The notes below the pieces were generated by a model that worked only from the letters and a program-made list of their open reading frames with translations, did no database searches and was not told where the DNA came from. A stretch of DNA of 64,000 nucleotides from Antedon mediterranea (Eukaryota > Echinodermata > Crinoidea > Comatulida > Antedonidae), in NCBI RefSeq assembly GCF_964355755.1, contig NC_092671.1, forward strand, positions 22,284,001 through 22,348,000, written 5' to 3'. Each line of letters opens with the position of its first letter. The stretch's first letter is position 1. Positions 34,701-46,477 of this stretch are shown here, in pieces. Position numbers and translations under genes: made by a program.

Positions 34701-37700
34701 AAATCACAAAATGGTCTAAAACGTCTCCAAATGCGATTTGAAGCTATTCTAAGCACTTTGGTGTTTTTATGTTAACAAGTTTTTTCGAAAATCACAAAAT
34801 GGTCTAAAACGTCTCCTAATGCGATTTGAAGCTATTCTAAGCACTTTGGTGTTTTGTGTGAAAAAGTTTTGTCGAAATGCTCAAAATGGTCTAAAACGTT
34901 TTTAAATACGATATTAAGCTATATTGTGCTCTTTGATGTTTTTGTGTGAAAAGTGTTATCGATATGCTCAAAATGGTCTAAAACGGTTTATAATGTGATT
35001 TTAGGCACTTTGATGTTTTTGCGTAACCAAGTTTCATCGAAATGCACAAAATGGTCTAAAACGTCTCCAAATGCGATTTGAAGCTGTTCTAATCACTTTG
35101 GTGTTTTTGTGTTAACAAGTTTTTTCGAAAATCACAAAATGGTCTAAAACGTCTCCAAATGCGATTTGAAGCTATTCTAAACATTTTGGTGTTTTTATGT
35201 TAACAAGTTTTTTCGAAAATCACAAAATGGTCTAAAACGTCTCCAAATGCGATTTGAAGCTATTCTAAGCACTTTGGTGTTTTTATGTTAACAAGTTTTT
35301 TCGAAAATCACAAAATGGTCTAAAACGTCTCCTAATGCGATTTGAAGCTATTCTAAGCACTTTGGTGTTTTTATGTTAACAAGTTTTTTCGAAAATCACA
35401 AAATGGTCTAAAACGTCTCCAAATGCGATTTGAAGCTATTCTGTACACTTTGATGTTTTTATGTTAACAAGTTTTTTCGAAAATCACAAAATGGTCTAAA
35501 ACGTCTCCAAATGCGATTTGAAGGTATTCTAAGCACTTTGGTGTTTTGTGTGAAAAAGTTTTGTCGAAATGCTCAAAATGGTCTAAAACGTTTTTAAATA
35601 CAATATTATGCTATATTGTGCTCTTTGATGTTTTTGTGTGAAAAGTGTTATCGAAATGCTCAACATGGTCTAAAACGGTTTATAATGTGATTTTAAGCAC
35701 TTTGATGTTTTTGTGTAACCAAGTTTCATCGAAATGCACAAAATGGTCTAAAACGTCTCCAAATGCGATTTGAAGCTATTCTAAACACTTTGGTGTTTTT
35801 ATGTTAACAAGTTTTTTCGAAAATTACAAAATGGTCTAAAACGTCTCCAAATGCGATTTGAAGCTATTCTAAGCACTTTGGTGTTTTTATGTTAACAAGT
35901 TTTTTCGAAAATCACAAAATGGTCTAAAACGTCTCCAAAGGCGATTTGAAGCTTTTCTAAACACTTTGGTGTTTTTGTGTTAACAAGTTTTTTCGAAAAT
36001 CACAAAATGGTCTAAAACGTCTCCAAATGCGATTTGAAGATATTCTGTACACTTTGGTGTTTTGTGTGAAAAAGTTTTGTTGAAATGCTCAAAATGGTTT
36101 AAAACGTTTTTAAATACGATATTAAGCTATTTTGTGCTCTTTGATGTTTTTGTGTGAAAAGTGTTATCGAAATGCTCAACATGGTCTAAAACGGTTTATA
36201 ATGTGATTTTAAGCACTTTGATGTTTTTGTGTAACCAAGTTTCATCGAAATGCACAAAATGGTCTAAAACGTCTCCAAATGCGATTTGAAGCTATTCTAA
36301 ACACTTTGGTGTTTTTATGTTAACAAGTTTTTTCGAAAATCACAAAATGGTCTAAAACGTCTCCAAATGCGATTTGAAGCTATTCTAAACATTTTGGTGT
36401 TTTTATGTTAACAAGTTTTTTCGAAAATCACAAAATGGTCTAAAACGTCTCCAAATGCGATTTGAAGCTATTCTAAGCACTTTGGTGTTTTTATGTTAAC
36501 AAGTTTTTTCGAAAATCACAAAATGGTCTAAAACGTCTCCTAATGCGATTTGAAGCTATTCTAAGCACTTTGGTGTTTTGTGTGAAAAAGTTTTGTCGAA
36601 ATGCTCAAAATGGTCTAAAACGTTTTTAAATACGATATTAAGCTATATTGTGCTCTTTGATGTTTTTGTGTGAAAAGTGTTATCGATATGCTCAAAATGG
36701 TCTAAAACGGTTTATAATGTGATTTTAAGCACTTTGATGTTTTTGCGTAACCAAGTTTCATCGAAATGCACAAAATGGTCTAAAACGTCTCCAAATGCGA
36801 TTTGAAGCTGTTCTAATCACTTTGGTGTTTTTGTGTTAACAAGTTTTTTCGAAAATCACAAAATGGTCTAAAACGTCTCCAAATGCGATTTGAAGCTATT
36901 CTAAACATTTTGGTGTTTTTATGTTAACAAGTTTTTTCGAAAATCACAAAATGGTCTAAAACGTCTCCAAATGCGATTTGAAGCTATTCTAAGCACTTTG
37001 GTGTTTTTATGTTAACAAGTTTTTTCGAAAATCACAAAATGGTCTAAAACGTCTCCAAATGCGATTTGAAGCTATTTTAAGAACTTTGGTGTTTTTATGT
37101 TAACAAGTTTTTTCGAAAATCACAAAATGGTCTAAAACGTCTCCAAATGCGATTTGAAGCTATTCTAAGTACTTTGGTGTTTTTATGTTAACAAGTTTTT
37201 TCGAAAATCACAAAATGGTCTAAAACGTCTCAAAATGCGATTTGAAGCTATTCTGTACACTTTGGTGTTTTGTGTGAAAAAGTTTTGTCGAAATGTTCAA
37301 AATGGTTTAAAACGTTTTTAAATACGATATTAAGCTATTTTGTGCTCTTTGATGTTTTTGTGTGAAAAGTGTTATCGAAATGCTCAAAATGGTCTAAAAC
37401 GGTTTATAATGTGATTTTAACCACTTTGATGTTTTTGTGTAACCAAGTTTTTTCGAAAATCACAAATTGGTCTAAAACGTCTCCAAATGCGATTTGAAGC
37501 TATTCTAAGCACTTTGGTGTTTTTATGTTAACAAGTTTTTTCGAAAATCACAAAATGGTCTAAAACGTCTCCAAATGCGATTTGAAGCTATTCTAAGCAC
37601 TTTGGTGTTTTTATGTTAACAAGTTTTTTCGAAAATCACAAAATGGTCTAAAACGTCTCCAAATGCGATTTTAAGCTATTCTAAACACTTTGGTGTTTTT

Positions 37701-40700
37701 ATGTTAACAAGTTTTTTCGAAAATCACAAAATGGTCTAAAACGACTCCAAATGCGATTTGAAGCTATTCTGTACACTTTGATGTTTTTATGTTAAAAAGT
37801 TTTTTTCGAAAATCACAAAATGGTCTAAAACGTCTCCAAATGCGATTTGAAGCTATTCTAAGCACTTTGATGTTTTTGTGTGAAAAGTGTTATCGAAATG
37901 CTCAAAATGGTCTAAAACGGTTTTATATTGTGATTTTAAGCACTTTGATGTTTTTGTGTAACCAAGTTTTTTCGAAAATCACAAATTGGTCTAAAATGTC
38001 TCCAAATGCGATTGGAAGCTATTCTTAGCACTTTGATGTTTTTATGTTAACAAGTTTTTTCGAAAATCACAAAATGGTCTAAAACGTCTCCAAATCCGAT
38101 TTGAAGGTATTCTAAGCACTTTGGTGTTTTTATGTTAACAAGTTTTTTCGAAAATCACAAAATGGTCTAAATTGTCTCCATATGCGATTTGAAGCTATTC
38201 TTAGCAGTTTGGTGTTTTTATGTTAAAAAGTTTTTTTCGAAAATCACAAAATGGTCTAAAACGTCTCCAAATGCGATTTGAAGCTATTCTAAGCACTTTG
38301 ATGTTTTTGTGTGAAAAGTGTTATCGAAATGCTCAAAATGGTCTAAAACGGTTTATAATGTGATTTTAACCACTTTGATGTTTTTGTGTAACCAAGTTTT
38401 TTCGAAAATCACTAATTGGTCTAAAATGTCTCCAAATGCGATTTGAAGCTATTCTTAGCACTTTGATGTTTTTATGTTAACAAGTTTTTTCGAAAATCAC
38501 AAAATGGTCTAAAACGTCTCCAAATGCGGTTTGAAGCTATTCTAAGCACTTTGGTGTTTTGTGTGAAAAAGTTTTGTCGAAATGCTCAAAATGGTCTAAA
38601 ACGTTTTTAAATACGATATTAAGCTATATTGTGCTCTTTGATGTTTTTGTGTGAAAAGTGTTATCGATATGCTCAAAATGGTCTAAAACGGTTTATAATG
38701 TGATTTTAAGCACTTTGATGTTTTTGCGTAACCAAGTTTCATCGAAATGCACAAAATGGTCTAAAACGTCTCCAAATGCGATTTGAAGCTGTTCTAATCA
38801 CTTTGGTGTTTTTGTGTTAACAAGTTTTTTCGAAAATCACAAAATGGTCTAAAACGTCTCCAAATGCGATTTGAAGCTATTCTAAACATTTTGGTGTTTT
38901 TATGTTAACAAGTTTTTTCGAAAATCACAAAATGGTCTAAAACGTCTCCAAATGCGATTTGAAGCTATTCTAAGCACTTTGGTGTTTTTATGTTAACAAG
39001 TTTTTTCGAAAATCACAAAATGGTCTAAAACGTCTCCTAATGCGATTTGAAGCTATTCTAAGCACTTTGGTGTTTTTATGTTAACAAGTTTTTTCGAAAA
39101 TCACAAAATGGTCTAAAACGTCTCCAAATGCGATTTGAAGCTATTCTAAACATGTTGGTGTTTTTATGTTAACAAGTTTTTTCGAAAATCACAAAATGGT
39201 CTAAAACGTCTCCAAATGCGATTTGAAGCTATTTTAAGCACTTTGGTGTTTTTATGTTAACAAGTTTTTTCGAAAATCACAAAATGGTCTAAAACGTCTC
39301 CTAATGCGATTTGAAGCTATTCTAAGCACTTTGGTGTTTTTATGTTAACAAGTTTTTTCGAAAATCACAAAATGGTCTAAAACGTCTCCAAATGCGATTT
39401 GAAGCTATTCTGTACACTTTGATGTTTTTTTGTAACCAAGTTTCATCGAAATGCACAAAATGGTCTAAAACGTCTCCAAATGCGATTTGAAGCTATTCTA
39501 AGAACTTTGGTGTTTTTATGTTAACAAGTTTTTTTGAAAATTACAAAATGGTCTAAAACGTCTCCAAATGCGATTTGAAGCTATTCTAAGCACTTTGGTG
39601 TTTTTATGTTAACAAGTTTTTTCGAAAATCCCAAAATGGTCTAAAACGTCTCCAAATGCGATTTGAAGCTTTTCTAAACACTTTGGTGTTTTTGTGTTAA
39701 CAAGTTTTTTCGAAAATCACAAAATGGTCTAAAACGTCTCCAAATGCGATTTGAAGCTATTTTAAGAACTTTGGTGTTTTTATGTTAACAAGTTTTTTCG
39801 AAAATCACAAAATGGTCTAAAACGTCTCCAAATGCGATTTGAAGCTATTTTAAGTACTTTGGTGTTTTTATGTTAACAAGTTTTTTCGAAAATCACAAAA
39901 TGGTCTAAAACGTCTCAAAATGCGATTTGAAGCTATTCTGTACACTTTGGTGTTTTGTGTGAAAAAGTTTTGTCGAAATGTTCAAAATGGTTTAAAACGT
40001 TTTTAAATACGATATTAAGCTATTTTGTGCTCTTTGATGTTTTTGTGTGAAAAGTGTTATCGAAATGCTCAAAATGGTCTAAAACGGTTTATAATGTGAT
40101 TTTAACCACATTGATGTTTTTGTGTAACCAAGTTTTTTCGAAAATCACAAATTGGTCTAAAACGTCTCCAAATGCGATTTGAAGCTATTCTAAGCACTTT
40201 GGTGTTTTTATGTTAACAAGTTTTTTCGAAAATCACAAAATGGCCTAAAACGTCTCCAAATGCGATTTGAAGCTATTCTAAGCACTTTGGTGTTTTTATG
40301 TTAACAAGTTTTTTCGAAAATCACAAAATGGTCTAAAACGTCTCCAAATGCGATTTTAAGCTATTCTAAACACTTTGGTGTTTTTATGTTAACAAGTTTT
40401 TTCGAAAATCACAAAATGGTCTAAAACGTCTCCAAATGCGATTTGAAGCTATTCTGTACACTTTGATGTTTTTATGTTAAAAAGTTTTTTTCGAAAATCA
40501 CAAAATGGTCTAAAACGTCTCCAAATGCGATTTGAAGCTATTCTAAGCACTTTAATGTTTTTGTGTGAAAAGTGTTATCGAAATACTCAAAATGGTCTAA
40601 AACGGTTTTATATTGTGATTTTAAGCACTTTGATGTTTTTGTGTAACCAAGTTTTTTCGAAAATCACAAATTGGTCTAAAATGTCTCCAAATGCGATTGA

Positions 40701-43700
40701 TAGCTATTCTTAGCACTTTGATGTTTTTATGTTAACAAGTTTTTTCGAAAATCACAAAATGGTCTAAATTGTCTCCATATGCGATTTGAAGCTATTCTTA
40801 GCAGTTTGGTGTTTTTATGTTAAAAAGTTTTTTTCGAAAATCACAAAATGGTCTAAAACGTCTCCAAATGCGATTTGAAGCTATTCTAAGCACTTTGATG
40901 TTTTTGTGTGAAAAGTGTTATCGAAATGCTCAAAATGGTCTAAAACGGTTTATAATGTGATTTTAACCACTTTGATGTTTTTGTGTAACCAAGTTTTTTC
41001 GAAAATCACTAATTGGTCTAAAATGTCTCCAAATGCGATTTGAAGCTATTCTTAGCACTTTGATGTTTTTATGTTAACAAGTTTTTTCGAAAATCACAAA
41101 ATGGTCTAAAACGTCTCCAAATGCGATTTGAAGCTATTCTAAGCACTTTGGTGTTTTGTGTGAAAAAGTTTTGTCGAAATGCTCAAAATGGTCTAAAACG
41201 TTTTTAAATACGATATTAAGCTATATTGTGCTCTTTGATGTTTTTGTGTGAAAAGTGTTATCGATATGCTCAAAATGGTCTAAAACGGTTTATAATGTGA
41301 TTTTAAGCACTTTGATGTTTTTGCGTAACCAAGTTTCATCGAAATGCACAAAATGGTCTAAAACGTCTCCAAATGCGATTTGAAGCTGTTCTAATCACTT
41401 TGGTGTTTTTGTGTTAACAAGTTTTTTCGAAAATCACAAAATGGTCTAAAACGTCTCCAAATGCGATTTGAAGCTATTCTAAACATTTTGGTGTTTTTAT
41501 GTTAACATGTTTTTTCGAAAATCACAAAATGGTCTAAAACGTCTCCAAATGCGATTTGAAGATATTGTGTTTTATGTTAACAAGTTTTTTCGAAAATCAC
41601 AAAATGGTCTAAAACGTCTCCTAATGCGATTTGAAGCTCTTCTAAGCACTTTGGTGTTTTTATGTTAACAAGTTTTTTCGAAAATCACAAAATGGTCTAA
41701 AACGTCTCCAAATGCGATTTGAAGCTATTCTGTACACTTTGATGTTTTTATGTTAACAAGTTTTTTCGAAAATCACAAAATGGTCTAAAACGTCTCCAAA
41801 TGCGATTTGAAGGTATTCTAAGCACTTTGGTGTTTTGTGTGAAAAAGTTTTGTCGAAATGCTCAAAATGGTCTAAAACGTTTTTAAATACAATATTATGC
41901 TATATTGTGCTCTTTGATGTTTTTGTGTGAAAAGTGTTATCGAAATGCTCAACATGGTCTAAAACGGTTTATAATGTGATTTTAAGCACTTTGATGTTTT
42001 TGTGTAACCAAGTTTCATCGAAATGCACAAAATGGTCTAAAACGTCTCCAAATGCGATTTGAAGCTATTCTAAACACTTTGGTGTTTTTATGTTAACAAG
42101 TTTTTTCGAAAATTACAAAATGGTCTAAAACGTCTCCAAATGCGATTTGAAGCTATTCTAAGCACTTTGGTGTTTTTATGTTAACAAGTTTTTTCGAAAA
42201 TCACAAAATGGTCTAAAACGTCTCCAAAGGCGATTTGAAGCTTTTCTAAACACTTTGGTGTTTTTGTGTTAACAAGTTTTTTCGAAAATCACAAAATGGT
42301 CTAAAACGTCTCCAAATGCGATTTGAAGATATTCTGTACACTTTGGTGTTTTGTGTGAAAAAGTTTTGTTGAAATGCTCAAAATGGTTTAAAACGTTTTT
42401 AAATACGATATTAAGCTATTTTGTGCTCTTTGATGTTTTTGTGTGAAAAGTGTTATCGAAATGCTCAACATGGTCTAAAACGGTTTATAATGTGATTTTA
42501 AGCACTTTGATGTTTTTGTGTAACCAAGTTTCATCGAAATGCACAAAATGGTCTAAAACGTCTCCAAATGCGATTTGAAGCTATTCTAAACACTTTGGTG
42601 TTTTTATGTTAACAAGTTTTTTCGAAAATCACAAAATGGTCTAAAACGTCTCCAAATGCGATTTGAAGCTATTCTAAACATTTTGGTGTTTTTATGTTAA
42701 CAAGTTTTTTCGAAAATCACAAAATGGTCTAAAACGTCTCCAAATGCGATTTGAAGCTATTCTAAGCACTTTGGTGTTTTTATGTTAACAAGTTTTTTCG
42801 AAAATCACAAAATGGTCTAAAACGTCTCCTAATGCGATTTGAAGCTATTCTAAGCACTTTGGTGTTTTGTGTGAAAAAGTTTTGTCGAAATGCTCAAAAT
42901 GGTCTAAAACGTTTTTAAATACGATATTAAGCTATATTGTGCTCTTTGATGTTTTTGTGTGAAAAGTGTTATCGATATGCTCAAAATGGTCTAAAACGGT
43001 TTATAATGTGATTTTAAGCACTTTGATGTTTTTGCGTAACCAAGTTTCATCGAAATGCACAAAATGGTCTAAAACGTCTCCAAATGCGATTTGAAGCTGT
43101 TCTAATCACTTTGGTGTTTTTGTGTTAACAAGTTTTTTCGAAAATCACAAAATGGTCTAAAACGTCTCCAAATGCGATTTGAAGCTATTCTAAACATTTT
43201 GGTGTTTTTATGTTAACAAGTTTTTTCGAAAATCACAAAATGGTCTAAAACGTCTCCAAATGCGATTTGAAGCTATTCTAAGCACTTTGGTGTTTTTATG
43301 TTAACAAGTTTTTTCGAAAATCACAAAATGGTCTAAAACGTCTCCTAATGCGATTTGAAGCTATTCTAAGCACTTTGGTGTTTTTATGTTAACAAGTTTT
43401 TTCGAAAATCACAAAATGGTCTAAAACGTCTCCAAATGCGATTTGAAGCTATTCTGTACACTTTGATGTTTTTATGTTAACAAGTTTTTTCGAAAATCAC
43501 AAAATGGTCTAAAACGTCTCCAAATGCGATTTGAAGGTATTCTAAGCACTTTGGTGTTTTGTGTGAAAAAGTTTTGTCGAAATGCTCAAAATGGTCTAAA
43601 ACGTTTTTAAATACAATATTAAGCTATATTGTGCTCTTTGATGTTTTTGTGTGAAAAGTGTTATCGAAATGCTCAACATGGTCTAAAACGGTTTATAATG

Positions 43701-46219
43701 TGATTTTAAGCACTTTGATGTTTTTGTGTAACCAAGTTTCATCGAAATGCACAAAATGGTCTAAAATGTCTCCAAATGCGATTTGAAGCTATTCTAAACA
43801 CTTTGGTGTTTTTATGTTAACAAGTTTTTTCGAAAATTACAAAATGGTCTAAAACGTCTCCAAATGCGATTTGAAGCTATTCTAAGCACTTTGGTGTTTT
43901 TATGTTAACAAGTTTTTTCGAAAATCCCAAAATGGTCTAAAACGTCTCCAAAGGCGATTTGAAGCTTTTCTAAACACTTTGGTGTTTTTGTGTTAACAAG
44001 TTTTTTCGAAAATCACAAAATGGTCTAAAACGTCTCCAAATGCGATTTGAAGCTATTCTGTACACTTTGGTGTTTTGTGTGAAAAAGATTTGTCGAAATG
44101 CTCAAAATGGTTTAAAACGTTTTTAAATACGATATTAAGCTAAATAGCTTAATATGTGCTCTTTGATGTTTTTGTGTGAAAAGTGTTATCGAAATGATCA
44201 AAATGGTCTAAAACGGTTTATAATGTGATTTTAAGCACTTTGATGTTTTTGTGTAACCAAGTTTTTTCGAAAATCACAAATTGGTCTAAAACGTCTCCAA
44301 ATGCGATTTGAAGGTATTCTAAGCACTTTGGTGTTTTGTGTGAAAAAGTTTTTGTCGAAAATCACTAAATGGTCTAAAACGTCTCCAGATGCAATTTGAA
44401 GCTATTCTAAGCACTTTGGTGTTTTTATGTTAACAAGTTTTTTCGAAAATCACAAAATGGTCTAAAACTTCTCCAAATGCGATTTGAAGCTATTCTAAGT
44501 ACTTTGGTGTTTTTATGTTAACAAGTTTTTTCGAAAATCACAAAATGGTCTAAAACGTCTCCAAATGCGATTTGAAGGTATTCTAAGCACTTTGGTGTTT
44601 TGTGTGAAAAAGTTTTGTCGAAAATCACAAAATGGTCTAAAACGTTTTTAAATACTATATTAAGCTATTCTGTACACTTTGGTGTTTTGTCTGAAAAAGT
44701 TTTGTCGAAATGCTCAAAATGGTCTAAAACGTTTTTAAATACGATATTAAGATATTTTGTGCTCTTTGATGTTTTTGTGTGAAAAGTGTTATCAAAATGC
44801 TCAAAATGGTCTAAAACGGTTTATAATGTGATTTTAAGCACTTTGTTGTTTTTGTGTAACCAAGTTTTTTCGAAAATCACAAATTGGTCTAAAATGTCTC
44901 CAAATGCGATTTGAAGCTATTCTTAGCACTTTGATGTTTTTATGTTAACAAATTTTTTCGAAAATCACAAATTGGTCTAAAATGTCTCCAAATGCGATTT
45001 GAAGCTATTCTTAGCACTTTGATGTTTTTATGTTAACAAATTTTTTCGAAAATCACAAAATGGTCTAAAACGTTTCCAAATGCGATTTGAAGCTATTCTA
45101 AGCACTTTGGTGTTTTGTGTAAAAAGTGTTATCGATATGCTCAAAATGGTCTAAAACGGTTTATAATGTGATTTTAAGCACTTTGATGTTTTTGCGTAAC
45201 CAAGTTTCATCGAAATGCACAAAATGGTCTAAAACGTCTCCAAATGCGATTTGAAGCTATTCTAATCACTTTGGTGTTTTTATATTAACAAGTTTTTTCG
45301 AAAATCACAAAATGGTCTAAAACGTCTCCAAATGCGATTTGAAGCTATTCTAATCAATTTGGTGTTTTTGTGTTAACAATTTTTTTCGAAAATCACAAAA
45401 TGGTCTAAAACGTCTCCAAATGCGATTTGAAGCTATTCTAAACATTTTGGTGTTTTTATGTTAACAAGTTTTTTCGAAAATCACAAAATGGTTTAAGACG
45501 TCTCCAAATGCGATTTGAAGCTATTCTAAGCACTTTGGTGTTTTTATGTTAACAAGTTTTTTCGAAAATCACAAAATGGTCTAAAACGTCTCCAAATGCG
45601 ATTTGAAGCTTTTCTGTACACTTTGATGTTTTTATGTTAACAAGTTTTTTCGAAAATCAGAAAATGGTCTAAAACGTCTCCCAATGCGATTTGAAGCTAT
45701 TCTAAGCACTTTGGTGTTTTTATGTTAACAAGTTTTTTCGAAAATCACAAAGTTGTCTAAAACGTCTCCAAATGCGATTTGAAGCTATTCTGTAAACTTT
45801 GATGTTTTTATGTTAACAAGTTTTTTCGAAAATCAAAAAATGGTCTAAAACGTCTCCAAATGCGATTTGAAGGTATTCTAAGCACTTTGGTGTTTTGTGT
45901 GAAAAAGTTTTGTCGAAATGCTCAAAATGGTCTAAAACGTTTTTAAATAGGATATTAAGCTATATTGTGCTCTTTGATGTTTTTGTGTGAAAAGTGTTAT
46001 CGAAATGCTCAAATGGTCTAAAACGGTTTATAATGTGATTTTAAGCACTTTGATGTTTTTGTGTAACCAAGTTTCATCGAAATGCACAAAATGGTCTAAA
46101 ACGTCTCCAAATGCGATTTGAAGCTATTCTAAGAACTTTGGTGTTTTTATGTTAACAAGTTTTTTTGAAAATTACAAAATGGTCTAAAACGTCTCCAAAT
46201 GCGATTTGAAGCTATTCTA
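25711..46219. repeat. Array 2 (right part): 88-bp satellite with nested higher-order repeats
   Basis: Continuation of the array interrupted at 17450; about 230 monomers in one orientation. Monomer classes recur in fixed order, giving higher-order units of roughly 1.2-2.6 kb. Rare variants place larger duplications: the GCTGTTCTAATCAC variant at 31291, 33888, 35082, 36807, 38788, 41385 and 43095 shows an exact 7,497-bp offset (31291 to 38788 and 33888 to 41385), which falls to 6,288 bp further right (36807 to 43095), so the second copy lacks about 1.2 kb. A smaller 957-bp duplication links 27421 and 28378. Identical 79-residue ORFs at 30292, 32977, 37789 and 40474 merely mark these copies. No gene is seen in this 20 kb. 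Confidence 0.95.
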
Positions 46220-46477
46220 TCCATTTTGTGATTTTCGAAAAAAACTTTTTAACATAAAAACATCAAAGTTTACAGAATAGCTTCAAATCGCATTTGGAGA
46301 CGTTTTAGACAATTTTGTGATTTTCGAAAAAACTTGTTAACATAAAAACACCAAAGTGCTTAGAATAGCTTAAAATCGCATTTGGAGACGTTTTAGACCA
46401 TTTTGTGATTTTCGAAAAAACTTGTTAACATAAAAATATCAAAGTGTACAGAATAGCTTCAAATCGCATTTGGAGAC
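46220..46477 (-). repeat. Inverted terminal segment of array 2
   Basis: At 46219/46220 the array flips orientation: GCTATTCTA is followed by TCCATTTTGTGATTTTCG, the reverse complement of the monomer. About three inverted monomers follow, ending at TTGGAGAC (46470-46477), where array 3 begins abruptly. Confidence 0.9.

Noticed and set aside
30292-40713. Four 79-residue ORFs beginning MLKSFFRKSQNG, and one at 44600
   Set aside because: They are windows of the 88-bp satellite that happen to lack stops; their identity reflects array duplication, not selection on protein.
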